From positions 383,407,348 to 383,471,347 of the forward strand of contig NC_064614.1 in assembly GCF_023898315.1 (NCBI RefSeq): a stretch of DNA of 64,000 nucleotides. Direction: 5' to 3'. A model generated the notes under the pieces. The model was not told the DNA's origin and did not search any database. It worked only from the letters and a program-made list of their open reading frames with translations. Origin of the DNA: Schistocerca nitens. Taxonomy: Eukaryota > Arthropoda > Insecta > Orthoptera > Acrididae. The translations under genes and the position numbers were made by a program. Below are positions 32,055 through 43,138 of the stretch, piece by piece. Within the stretch, counting starts at the first letter, position 1, and every line of letters begins with the position of its first letter.

Positions 32055-33560
32055 AGTAGTATAAAATAATTTCTTCTAACACCGTACAGTTAGACCTGAA
32101 AATCTGAATTTGTTAATTTTTAATTCTTATAACGATACTAGTAAGCTTAATAATGAAGAAATATTGTCACAAACCATTAAAAATTCACAAGCACAAATTT
32201 TCAGAGCTATCCATATGTAGTTAGAAATCTTTTGGATTAGGGGAAATTATTTTGTCCGTTTTACAAGGAGATCACAGTGCAATCAGATTCTTTTAATTTT
32301 TTATATTTATGGTTAGTGAAGTTCAGAACTAAAATATAATCACCCAAAGAATGCAACTTTAAAAAATTCTCAAGAAAATCGGTTTTTAAGATTTCCAAGT
32401 GACTTTAGTTTACTAATGCCAGGCTAATTTTTCAACACGGATCTGCGGTAGACTTGCTTGATTGTTGCATGGGTAGCCTGGGTTTGATATGTAACCAATG
32501 CAAAATTTTCAGACAAGGGTGAATGCTCTATGAACATTTTCATGAAGTATAAAATATATAATGGGTGGTGCACAGTACTGGTAAATACTGGCTTGCTAGT
32601 TTGAGTCTTGTTTATATCATTACATTTTGTTCAATTAGAATACCTACATAATTTATAGATAAAATTCAAGAAATATATGCCAATTAACACATATCTAAAG
32701 ATAATTTTCATGGAATATGCAAGTCTTCCTACTTCTACTATCATGTCACACATAAAATTCCACTTTTCATTGGAGATATAAATACTTAACTATGATCTTT
32801 TATAAAAGATTGTAAACAAAGATTGTTTAAATTTTAAAAAATGGACAGTTCATCCATTCCAGGAACTGAGGATCTCAACAGTTTTTGCCTGTTGTCAAAT
32901 CTGTTACTGGCAAGATATCGGTTCCATGAATTCAAAGACTTTTATGAATGTTTTAATTTAAAGTTTGAGGTCTGATAACAAACAAAAATTGAATTTCTTT
33001 TCATGTGATGTAATTAAAAATTAACAATTTTCTGATTTTTTTCCTTTACTTGTACTATAAAATCGTACTTCTTGTCAAATTTAATGATTCTACATCAAGC
33101 TGAAGAACTCTCTACATTTTAATGAGTGAGTTTACAGGTATCAAAATATGTGACATAAACGGGCACACCTTTTGACTGCATTGACTAAGATGCTAATGTT
33201 TCTTATACCATCAAGGGACCATTGATCTTAGTATGTGACATAAATTTCACCTTGATACCTCTACCCATACCTAAAAACAAAGGTTTTGAGTAGTCAGATG
33301 GACAGACAGACAGATAGGCAACAAAGTAATGTTTTAAGTGTTCCTTTTTTACTGATTGAGGTACAAAACCATTACAAATCAAATTTTTGAGCTAGAAATG
33401 AATCATCAAATACCTTTTACTTGGACTGTGTTCATTGTTCCATACCACAGATGTCTCTCACACAAGCCAGTGATAGCATTGTAAAAACATGAAAAGCAAA
33501 AATTTTCATAACACTGAGAACATCATAGAAATGTTTCATTTTTTGACTCACTTGCTGCAG
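32055..33560. other. No gene recognised
   Basis: About 1.5 kb of AT-rich DNA without recognisable coding or repeat structure apart from a short GACA repeat near 33298-33312. Confidence 0.45.
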
Positions 33561-33561
33561 T

Positions 33562-35262
33562 GATCCCATTCCAGAAATCCAGCAGGATCTCCAGTTACTC
33601 CTCAAATCCTTAGGCCCATCCCAGAACCTCTCCCTGTAGTCCATCTCTCTATTCACCCCTACCACTCCCCGCAATCCTACCTTCTACGTGCTTCCTAAAG
33701 TCCATAAATCCAACCACCCAGGACGTCCTATTGTGTCCCATTACTGTGCCCCCACTGAGACAATCTCTGCTCTCGTAGACCAATGCTATCAACGTATCAC
33801 CCGGAACCTACCCTCCTATACCACAATACCAACCATTTTGTCCATCGACTCTCCACAGTTCTTGTCTCTTTACCACAGGGTGCCATGTTCATCACTACTG
33901 ATGCCACCTCCCATTACACTAACATCCCTAATGCCCATGACTTTACTGCTATTGAACACTAGCTTTCCCAACAACCGACGGATTCCAAACCAACAACCAC
34001 CTTCCTAGTCGCTCTGACCAACTATATCCTCACCCACAATTACTTCTCCTTTGAAGGCATAACCTACAAACAAATCTGGGGTATGGTTATGGGCACCTGC
34101 ATGGCACCAACCTATGCCAACCTATTCATGTGCCATCTAGAGGAAACCTTCCTAAAAACCCAGAATTCCATGCCCCATCTGGTTCAAATTCACAGATGAC
34201 ATCTTTGCAGTCTGGATTGAGGATGGAGACAACATACCCACATTCCTCCAGAACCTCAACAACTTCTCCCCCATTTGCTACACCTGGTCCTACTCAACAC
34301 TACAAGCCATCTTCCTAGATGTTGACCTCCACCTCAAAGATGGCTACATCAGTACCTCCATCCATATCAAACCTACTAACCATGAGCAATACCTCCACTA
34401 CAACAGCTGACACCCATTCCATACCAAGAAGTCCCTTACATACTGCCTAGCCACCCATGGTCAATGCATCTGCAATGATGAGCAGTTCCTCTCGAAATAT
34501 ACCAAAGGTCTCACTGAGGCCTTCACAGACAGTAATTATCCTCTAAACCTCGTACAAAAACAAATCTTCCGTGCCTTAACTTTTCAGTCTCCTAACACCT
34601 CCCGAAATGCCACCTTGCAGCAACAGAGGAGCATTCCCCTCATAACTCAGTACTACCCAGGACTGGAGCAACTGAATTACATTCTCTGACAGTGTTTCAA
34701 CTACCTCTCGTCACACCCTGAAATGAGAAATGTCCTGTCCACTATCCTTCCCACCCCTCCCATAGTAGTATTCCGCCATCCACTGTATCTAGATGCAAGA
34801 CCTGTCCCATACACTCCCCCCACCCCCCACCCCACCCACCACCACCACCTACTACAGTCCAGTCACAAACATCACCTATCCCACCAAAGGCAGAGCTACC
34901 TGCGAAACCAGTCATGTGATCTATAAGCTAAGGAGCAACCACTGTGCTGCATTCTATGTGGGCATGCTACCCCCATCCCCCTCCCCCCCCACTTCTCCCC
35001 AGCCATCCGTCTAATCTGCAGCACATCATTGTCTGCCACCCCCCACCCCACCTCAGCCTCCTCCTTACCCACACCCAGTTGCCACTCCCATCATGCTGCT
35101 GCTTGTATTGTGGTTTCAGCTGCCTGAGACACAGATCGTGTGTGTATGTGTGTGTGTGTCATCCATTTTTGTCAAAGGCTTTACTGGCCATTAGCTTTAT
35201 TTGTGACAGTATAGCATCTCCGCTATATGGTGAGTAGCAACTTTCCGTTCCATAATATTGGT
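33562..35262 (+). pseudogene. Penelope-like retroelement (P5), decayed but end to end
   Basis: The plus strand reads DPIPEIQQDLQLLLKSLG, FYVLPKVHKSNHPGRPIVS (PLE motif, 33676-33740), a decayed LFIT-DATSHYTNIP region, then LTNYILTHNYFSFEG and GTCMAPTYANLF (about 34020-34130). Next come CHLEETFLKTQ and a GIY-YIG start (KGRATCETSHVIYKL, then CAAFYVGM, 34886-34980). The coding part is then truncated. The 3' tail has a GT run, a degenerate hammerhead-like core at 35169-35199, and the terminus CTATATGGTGAGTAGCAACT near 35222. Several frameshifts. Confidence 0.78.
35169..35199 (+). ncRNA. Degenerate hammerhead-like core in P5 tail
   Basis: TTGTCAAAGGCTTTACTGGCC followed by ATTAGCTTT corresponds to the family pattern TGACGAA, GGCC, loop, GGCC, GAAAGCTT seen near 54.3-54.5 kb. 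Two core positions are lost here, so it is a relic. Confidence 0.3.
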
Positions 35263-35612
35263 AAACTATTTTAAATTCAGTTATGCATATAACATTTCTG
35301 CAATTTCTAACTGCAAATGCTATGTCAGCTTTTATTTGCACATATGAAGATGAGCTGAACACATTGTCATCTCCTCACTACTGGTGACCAAATTGGCTGT
35401 GCTGAATGAACTGTTAACAGCCACCAAGAAAATATGCACTATGTACTCCCATCGGTCGCTACACAATGAAATGAATGAGTGAAGACAATAGTAAGCCACT
35501 AATAGTAAAGCTCATACTCTAAAGTTTGTAAATAAACACAGACACATGTGTTGTTAACCTTGTCCCTACAGAGGCATTCTGGTATTGTATTTCTCCTCAA
35601 CTCACATGCAAT

Positions 35613-35824
35613 ACCCAGGGAAGTGGAAACGAAGGTCCTAATGGAGGTGGTTTGCCATTGCCTTCCTCCGGCCATAATGGGGATGAATGATGATGATGAT
35701 GAAGACAACACAACAACACCCAGTCATTTCAGGGCAGATGAAAATCCCTGACCCCACCGGGAATCGAACCAAGGGATCCTGTGATTGGGAAGTGAGAACG
35801 TTACTACAAGACCAAGAACTGTGG
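35613..35824 (-). repeat. tRNA-derived SINE
   Basis: On the minus strand, a tRNA-like head starts at 35824 (TTCTTGGTCTTGTAGTAACG region, A-box-like), with a B box GGTTCGATTCCC at 35758-35769. It is followed by GTCAGGGATTTTCATCTGCC, then a body containing a short CAT repeat (35686-35701) and GGCAATGGCAAACCACCTCC. A 7-bp direct repeat ATGCAAT (35606-35612 and 35825-35831) is a candidate target duplication. Pol III-type promoter boxes are visible but diverged. Confidence 0.7.
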
Positions 35825-35944
35825 ATGCAATTTCCATAAAAATGGTAATTCGATATGTGCTAGTTAGCATATATTATATGAAAGTAATCTAAATATAATG
35901 ATACAGAAATTTTAATTGAATGGGAATTATATGTAGATGTGCAC

Positions 35945-35945
35945 A

Positions 35946-35993
<48 letters not shown>

Positions 35994-36092
35994 CTTTTTA
36001 CTCATGGCTGTATGTCACTTAGTGTTGTTCACATCTCCATTTCCATTTCCATCTCCTCCTCCTCCTCCTCCTCCTCCTCCTCCTCCTCCTCC
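35945..36092. repeat. CA repeat followed by TCC repeat
   Basis: A CA microsatellite at 35945-35989 and a TCC/CTC trinucleotide run at about 36052-36092. The open frames across them encode only simple His-Thr and Ser/Pro runs and are not genes. Confidence 0.95.
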
Positions 36093-36929
36093 TGTGTCTA
36101 TCCAATTCTTGTTCCCCTCTCCCTCTGTTCAGCCATGCCCATCTGCATGCGTACCACCTACAACACATCCTGATAATACCTGCACAACACGGTAGTCCTG
36201 TGGAATAGGCAAGATCTCAGATGTTACCAACCTTTCTCACACTCACACCCACACCCATCCTCACCCTCTCCCCCACCACAATGGAACAGCCAGACAAGAA
36301 AGTGAATTAATACTGCACTGTCATCCAGTTCTGAGTTACGTTTAAATTTTCAGGTGTCTAGCTCATCAGGAAGTTACTTTAAAATCAATTTCAAAATTTG
36401 TACTACACAGACTGACAAGAATGCAACTTAAAAAAGCATATTTATAAAAGGTGTTAATTTCGTGTACTATCTCTATAAGGCTATTTGTTCATGATACTAT
36501 TCCCTATAAGAATACTGCAATGTCAGAAGACTAGCAAAAGCCATAATATCAGCAATTATTGATGGCTGGCAGCTGTCAGTCACTCTCAAAAACAAATATC
36601 CACTCTCATATGCTACTTTCAAGTAAACAATGATTTCTCTCTCTTGGTGAAAAGATCATGTTGTGAACTGCTGTCCATTTCTGTCATCTGAAGGCTTGAC
36701 TGAATAACTGCTTTCAGTTGTGGAGAGATACACAACAAGCAACAGCAATCTGCTGTGCTTTCTCCTCTTTTGCATTTATATGGTAAACTGACACAAGACA
36801 GGCTGGACTTCTTCAACTTGTGCCATAGGGTTGAGAACTGTAGGGTTCACATAAATGGGAAGGTGTGCACTATGCATAAAATGCTGCTACTCTGGTAGCT
36901 GATGGTGTGTGGGGTGCAAACAAGGGCTT
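36093..36929. other. No gene recognised
   Basis: A C-rich stretch to about 36280 resembles the pyrimidine-rich leaders of the PLEs but has no diagnostic motif. The rest is featureless. Confidence 0.4.
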
Positions 36930-37829
36930 TTATCCAATCTAGATAACTACAATTGTAGGAAAACCATAAGTATCAGTGTAAGATCAAAAGAAATGCCTGT
37001 CACAGGTGAGAGTATTAAAATCCTAATGGTTAACTGCTGCAGAATTCACAACAAAATGGCAGAGTTCTAAGCATCCCTGAAAAGCAGTGAATCTCACTTA
37101 ATACGAGGAACAGAAAGTTGGTTGAAACCTGAAGTTGATAGCAGTGAGATTTTGGGGGAAAATTTAAGTGTATATTGAAAGAATAGGCAAATGGGAAATA
37201 GAGGTGCTGTGTTTGTCACAGAAGACAAGAAATTTGAATCCATCAAGATAGAAATTCATCTGCATGTCAGATTGTTTGGGCAAGACTCAATATCAGGGAT
37301 GGGCATAAAATGATAATTGGATCCTCCTACTGCCCACCAGACGCATCTTCTGATGTAACCAAAAACTTTAGAGAAAACCTCAGTTCACTTGTACATAAGT
37401 TCCACAATGACATTGTAATCTTTGATGGAGACTTCAATCACCCAAAAGTTAACTGGGAAAACCACAGTTTCGTTAGTGTTGGGTGTGATAAAGACAGCCT
37501 GTCAAACATTACTAAATGCCTTCTCTGAAAACTACCTAGAACAGACAGTTAGGAACCCCACTCACGATGGAAATATACTAGATCTAATGGCATCAAATAG
37601 ACCTGTCTTCTTTGAGGCTGTCCACATCGAAACCGCTATCAGTGTGACTGTGATGCGGTTGTGGCAACAATGATTACCAAAATACAAATGACAACTAAAA
37701 CAAGCAAACAACTAAATAAAAAAAAAAACAGTAAACTTGATAAAAATCAGGAGTGCCATATCTCAATGAGGAGCTTGAAACTTTCAACACAGGGCAAAAA
37801 CATGTAGAGGAACTATGGCTCGAGTTTAA
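36930..37829 (+). pseudogene. CR1/Jockey-like LINE, endonuclease part
   Basis: The translation gives IKILMVNCCRIHNKMAEF, then GTESWLKPEVDSSEI, MIIGSSYCPPDASSDV and IVIFDGDFNHPKVNW (catalytic GDFN block near 37430-37442). LEQTVRNPTHDGNILDLMAS follows, then VEELWLEFN just before 37829. These belong to an AP endonuclease and its linker to RT. It is interrupted at a TTAA (37826-37829) by a piggyBac-like terminus. Its continuation is probably the RT fragment at 43169-44506, which begins shortly after the point where this one ends. Several stops. Confidence 0.78.
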
Positions 37830-38170
37830 CCCTTGGTTGTTCAAAATGACGTCGATGCATGATAGGGGCCTCAGAAGCTCCCACAGAAATTTCTATAAAA
37901 ATCATTAATTTGCAGATGTTATGTTTATTATCAAAACTTACTTTTATAAACAGGTCAATACAGCCTTATAAAATGTATATGTAGTTAGTTTAAATTAGGA
38001 AAATGTTCAAGAAAAGGGTTGGATATTAATTGCAATGGATTAAGTTTAAGTTTAATCTTTACTAACTTTATTATTTTGGCTTATAACAACTTATATTGCC
38101 ATTTGTATAACCTAGGAAATGCATATTGATGAGGTACAATACAAATCAATTTGCATAAAGCTTTCAAATA

Positions 38171-39577
38171 CACTACTGGCCATTAAAATTGCTCCACAAA
38201 GAAGAAATGCAGATGATAAATGGGTATTCATTGGACAAATATATTATACTAGAACTGACATGTGATTACATTTTCATGCAATTCGGGTGCATAGATCCTG
38301 AGAAATCAGTACCAAGAGCAACCACCTCTGGCCATAATAACGGCCTTGATACACCTGGGCATTGAGTCAGACAGAGCTTGGATGGCGTGTACAGGTACAG
38401 CCGCCCATGCAGCTTCAACACGATACTACAGTTCATCAAGAGTAGTGACTGGTGTATTGTGATGAGCCAGTTGCTCAGCCACCATTGACCAGACGTTTTC
38501 AGTTGGTGAGAGATCTGGAGAATGTGATGGCCAGGGCAGCAGTCGAACATTTTCTGTATCCAGAAAGTCTCGTACAGGACCTGCAACATGCGGTCATGCA
38601 TTATCCTTCTGAAATGCAGGCTTTTGCAGGGTTCGAATGAAGGATAGAGCCACGGGTTGTAACACATCTGAAATGTAATGTCCACTGTTCAAAGTGCCGT
38701 CAATGCGAACAAGAGGTGACCGAGTCGTGTAACCAATGACACCCCATACCGTCATGCCGGGTGATACGCCAGTATGGCGATGACAAATACACGCTTCCAA
38801 TGTGCGTTCACCGCAATGTCACCAAACACGGATGCGAGCATCATAATGCTGTAAACAGAACCTGGATTCATCCAAAAAAATGACGTTTTGCCATTCGTGC
38901 ACCCAGGTTCACCATTGAGTACACCATTGCAGGCGCTCCTGTCTGTGATGCAGCGTCAAGGGTAACCGCAGCCATGGTCTCCGAGCTGATAGTCCGTGCT
39001 GCTGCAAATGTCATCGAACTCTTCATGCAGATGGTTGTTGCCTCGCAAACATCCCCATCTGTTGACTCAGGGATCAAGACGTGGCTGCGCGATCCATTAC
39101 AGCCATGCAGATAAGATGCCTGTCATCTCGACTGCTAGTGATACGAGGCCGTTGGGATCCAGCATGGCGTTCCGTATTACCCTCCTGAACCCACCGATTC
39201 CATATTCTGCTAACAGTCATTGGATCTCAACCAACGCGAGCAGCAATGTCGCGATACGATAAACTGCAATCATGATAGGCTACAATCCGACCTTTATCAA
39301 AGTCGGAAACGTGATGGTATGCATTTGTCCTCTTTATATGAGGCATCACAATAACGTTTCTTTAGGCAATGCCGGTCAACTGCTGTTTGTGTATGAGAAA
39401 TCGGTTGGAAACTTTCCTCATGTCAGCACATTGTAGGTGTCACCACCGATGCCAAACTTGTGTGAATGCTTTGAAAAGCTAATTATTTGCATATCACAGC
39501 ATCTTCTTCCTGTCAGTTAAATTTCGTGTCTGTAGCATGTCATCTTCATGGTGTAGCAATTTTAATGGCCAGTAGTG
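38171..39577 (-). mobile_element. Tc1-like transposon, complete, TA target duplication
   Basis: Terminal inverted repeats of 27 bp with one mismatch: CACTACTGGCCATTAAAATT then GCTCCAC at 38171, and its complement ending at 39577. TA flanks both ends (38169-38170, 39578-39579). The minus-strand transposase is broken but ordered: an N-terminal HTH (TNAYHHVSDFDKGRIVAYHD, near 39330-39270, then IWNRWVQEGNTERHAGSQRP near 39205-39150), FWMNPGSVY near 38880-38850 and a C-terminus VVALGTDFSGSMHPNCMKM ending at 38266. Stops at several places, among them one just after the HTH region, make it non-autonomous. Confidence 0.9.
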
Positions 39578-40035
39578 TAAAAAAAAAAAAAAAAAAGGCT
39601 AAGTACACATTACATAGGCACAACAAAAATTAAGCTACGTGGCGTTTTATCCAAACAAAGACTAGACTGCTGGTCACATTTATCTACACATTACTGGAAA
39701 CAATCTTCACAAACAAGCACACTGTGTTCAATGCATACACTGTTCAAACATTCTGAACAATACTGAGCAATTTTCCTTTCCACTTCACATGGACACAAAA
39801 AGCATCTTCTTCTGGGTATTTTTCTTTGGTGGATGAAATCCATTTCCTGGCTTCTTTTGCCACCACATCCAGCCAATGCTTGTAGGATACTTTTTTGCAA
39901 ATATGTAGTTTTGCCTCTGGACTCCATATGTCAATGAATGAGTTCTAGGGCCAAGTCTTTCAAGAAAATCTCCCTTTTATGTGATTTTCCAATGTGATCC
40001 CACACCTAATTTTGTTTTGTTATAAAATAAAATCA

Positions 40036-41006
40036 CATAAACCAGATGGCAGTTATAAGAGTCGAGGGACATCAAAGGGAAGCAGTGGTTGGGAAGGGAG
40101 TGAGACAGGGTTGTAGCCTCTCCCCGATGTTATTCAATCTGTATATTGAGCAAGCAGTGAAGGAAACAAAAGAAAAATTCTAAGTTGGTATTAAAATCCA
40201 TGGAGAAGAAATAAAAACTTTAAGGTTCGCCGATGACATTGTAATTGTGTCAGAGACAGCAAAGGACCTGGAAGAGCAGTTGAATGGAATGGACAGTGTC
40301 TTGAAAGGAGGATATAAGATGAACATCAACAAAAGCAAAACGAGAATAATGGAATGTAGTTGAATTAAGTCGGGTGATGCTGAGAGTATTAGATTAGGAA
40401 ATGAGACACTTAAAGTAGTATAGGAATTTAGCTATTTGGGGAGCAAAATAACTGATGATAGTCGAAGTAGAGAGGATATAAAATGTAGACTGGCAATGGC
40501 AAGAAAAGCGTTTCTGAAGAAGAGAAATTTGTTACCATCGAGTATAGATTTAAGTGTCAGGAAGTCGTTTCTGAAAGTATTTGTATGGAGTGTAGCCATG
40601 TAGGGAAGTAAAACATGGACGATACCTAGTTTGGACAAGAAGAGAATAGAAGCTTTCGAAATGTGGTGCTACGGAAAAATGCTGAAGATTAGATTGGTAG
40701 ATCACATAACTAATGAGGAGGTATTGAATAGGATTGTGGAGAAGAGGAGTTTGTGGCACAACTTGACTAGAAGAAGGGATTGGTTGGTAGGACATGTTCT
40801 GAGGCATCAAGGGATCACCAATTTAGCATTGGAGGGCAGTGTGGAGGGTAAAAATCGTAGAGGGAGACCAAGAGATGAATACCCTAAGCAGATTCAGAAG
40901 GATGTAGGTTTCAGTAGGTACTGGGAGATGAAGAAGCTTGCACAGGATAGAGTAGCATGGAGATCTGTTTCAATCCAGTCTCAGGACTGAAGACTACAAC
41001 AACAAC
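40036..41006 (+). mobile_element. 5'-truncated RTE-like LINE with perfect 14-bp target duplication
   Basis: Flanked by ATAAAATAAAATCA on both sides (40022-40035 and 41007-41020), so the limits are exact. It contains the 3' third of the RTE-like LINE seen at 29272-32054, from QMAVIRVEGHQREAVVGKGV through RFADDIVIVSETAKDLEEQL to the C-terminal stop and a short CAACAACAAC tail. In-frame stops and shifts (for example TAG within the AMYGSETW block near 40602) make it dead on arrival or since decayed. It interrupts the piggyBac-like transposase precisely in the codons for ILFY. Confidence 0.92.
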
Positions 41007-41148
41007 ATAAAATAAAATCATTTGTGGTTTCTTCTTTTTGAGTGTCTCATTAACTATGGCATTGTGATTCACAGAACTTAGTAGCACCCCACTCTTATTC
41101 TTCTTTGGTACATAACTCACAATAATTCACCTCCAAATTCTGACTGCT

Positions 41149-41279
41149 GTAATTTTATCCTTCAATAAATCTTGAAACAGGGAACATTTCAGGTGGAATT
41201 TGTGTGTGTGTGTGTGTTTTTTTATGGCAAATGTATTGACTGCTGTAATTTTATCCTTCAATAAATCTTGAAACAGGGG
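41149..41279. repeat. Tandem duplication around a GT repeat
   Basis: About 37 bp containing TTTTATCCTTCAATAAATCT and TGAAACAGGG occur at about 41143-41182 and again at 41237-41279. They are separated by novel sequence with a GT microsatellite (41199-41217). The duplicated codons belong to the piggyBac LLKDKITAV block. Confidence 0.85.
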
Positions 41280-42361
41280 AGCACTGGTGAAGCAATAGTT
41301 CACTGTGATATCAGATGAGCTTCCTATACACATCTTTGGCAGGGTCTTTAAAAGATCAGCTGAAAAATTATCTTGATGAGGGCGATCGGGATTTTTTTCC
41401 TGACTAACTAGATCGTCTATGGTGTATGATGTCCAAGTTGAAGAGCCAGAGTATCTTTATTTCATAATTTCCTACTTGCATGGAATGAAAGACACTATCT
41501 GCTCATCTATTGTGGAGTTCTCTCCTGGATGAAATCTTTGTTTTTGCAGAAATTTGTCATCTTAACATCTTCGACTCCTAGCTTGTTGGGCATGTCTGTT
41601 GAACCTTATGGCTCTCCTTATTTCACCAAACCAGTTTATGGAAAAAGCTGCTGCATAAATAGTGTTACCAGTTCAGTCATGAAATAATTATCTTGTAGAA
41701 ACACCCCAGCTTCTGTAACTGCCAGCTAATAGGAGAATTACAAAAAATGCATTGATTTCCTCATTTGTGACATTGCGTCATGTTTGGCTTTTTATAGATG
41801 GTGAGCATTGTCCTACCAGATAAGTGAAATGAACTATTTCAACTACAATATTATTTGTGATGAAGTAATTCCAACTATCTTTTGGCATTTGTGTAATTGT
41901 TCCATAAGAGGTGTTTTGCTCCACTAAGCTCTATCGCGCCTGACAAAAAGTTTACAAGCTGGGCTGGACCTGTTACATTATTTGCACTTTTAGGTAAAGT
42001 TCTGCTTCGTATATTATTTGTATTTGCTGGTTGGTGTGTACTTGCTACATTATTCGAATCTGCAGGCTGTGCTGTATTACCAAACCAGACGATCTTTGGT
42101 AAGCCCATATCATTTACATCCCTTGATTCATCACTACTTTCTTCAGATTCATCATAGGTTTATATGAAGGATCAACTTCATCTTTGGAAGCAATACCAGA
42201 TTCATATTTTAGCAATCATTCAGAAACAATTGCTGAATCATTTGGATCATATACACTTATAGTATAAGCAGGTGGTCTTTTTTGAGTAGTATTAAATGAT
42301 TCCATACTGTACGAAGTGATTGCTCCTCTGTTAGAAATTAAGTCTAAATAGTGAGGTTTTC

Positions 42362-42366
<5 letters not shown>

Positions 42367-42411
<45 letters not shown>
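42367..42411. repeat. GA dinucleotide repeat
   Basis: A pure GA run of about 45 bp lying between the last recognisable piggyBac sequence and the next LINE fragment. Confidence 0.95.
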
Positions 42412-42415
<4 letters not shown>

Positions 42416-42448
42416 AAAACAAACAGAGAATAGCAAACATAATTAAAC

Positions 42449-43138
42449 ACTTTCCTTGCCATAGCCAGTCTACTTTTCTTATCTTCCCTACTTCGACAGT
42501 CATCAGTTATTTTGCTTCCCAAATGGCAAAACTAATTTACTACTTTAAGTGTCTCATTTCCTAGTCTAATTCCCTCAGCATCACCCGACTAAATTCAACT
42601 ACATTCCATTATACTCGTTTTGCTTTTGTTGATGTTCATCTTATATCCTCCTTTCAATACACTGTCCATTCTGTTCAACTGCTCTCCCAGGTCCTTTGCT
42701 GTGTCTGACAGAATTAAAATGTCATCAGCAAACCTAAAAGTTATTATTTCTTCTCCATGGATTTTAAGCCCTACTCCACATTATCCTTTGGTTCTTTTAC
42801 TGCTTGCTCAATATACAGGCTAAAACCCTGCCTCACTCCCTTCCCAACCACTACTTCCCTATAGTGCCCCTTTGCTCTTTATAACCGTCATCTGGTATCT
42901 GTACAAATTGTAAATAGCCTTTCGCTCCATGTATTTGACCACTGCCACCTTCAGAATTTGAAAGAGAGTATTCCGGTCAATATTGTCAAAAGCATTCTCT
43001 GAGTCTACAAATGCTAGAAATGTAGTTTTCCCTTCCCCTTTTCTATCTTCTAAGATAAGCCATAGGGTCAGTATTGCCTCACATGTTCCATCATTTCTAC
43101 AGAATCCAACCTGATCTTCCCCGAGGTTGGCTTCTATC
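42449..43138 (-). pseudogene. RTE-like LINE internal fragment
   Basis: The minus strand corresponds to about 30830-31530 of the plus-strand LINE: EANLGEDQVGFCRNDGTCEA, FLAFVDSENAFDNIDRNT, then VMRQGF-SLYIEQAVKEPK, FADDILILSDTAKDLGEQLN and NINKSKTSI, ending at GSKITDDCRSREDKKSRLAM near 42470. It is truncated at both ends. The part from 42954 onward is copied in inverted orientation at 46893-47077. Confidence 0.82.

Larger units (their letters stand above)
39691..42160 (-). pseudogene. piggyBac-like transposase, broken
   Basis: Ordered minus-strand pieces: an N-terminal stretch (MGLPKIVWFGNTAQPADSNN at 42108), LLWNNYTNAKR near 41890, then LLKDKITAVNTFAIKK near 41250 (compare L--K-IT-VGT-R-NK in piggyBac). 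Next are MSYVPKKNKSGVLLSSVNHN at 41120, and KKKPQM followed by ILFY at about 41030-41010, where the LINE inserted. The C-terminal Cys-rich domain is at 39691-39927 (CFLCPCEVERKIAQYCSECL then CIEHSVLVCEDCF), like the RING/PHD-type finger at the end of piggyBac transposases. Stops and a tandem duplication (41149-41279) disrupt it. I recognise it by these blocks only. Confidence 0.7.
37830..42360 (-). mobile_element. piggyBac-like transposon, with two nested insertions
   Basis: The left terminus follows the canonical target TTAA (37826-37829) and begins CCCTTGGTTGTTCAAAATGA. The CCC start plus TTAA is the piggyBac hallmark. The transposase is read on the minus strand from roughly 42160 to 39690. 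Two elements sit inside: a complete Tc1 (38171-39577) in the 3' untranslated part and a 5'-truncated RTE-like LINE (40036-41006) in the coding part. The right terminus (a GGG-TTAA end) is not visible; the element seems to be lost near a GA microsatellite at 42367, so the end given is approximate. Confidence 0.68.

Noticed and set aside
35758-35824. Functional tRNA gene on the minus strand
   Set aside because: A and B boxes are present, but the body continues into a SINE, and the acceptor stem does not close.
35920-36195. Open frames with His-Thr and poly-Ser/Pro runs
   Set aside because: Microsatellite translation only.
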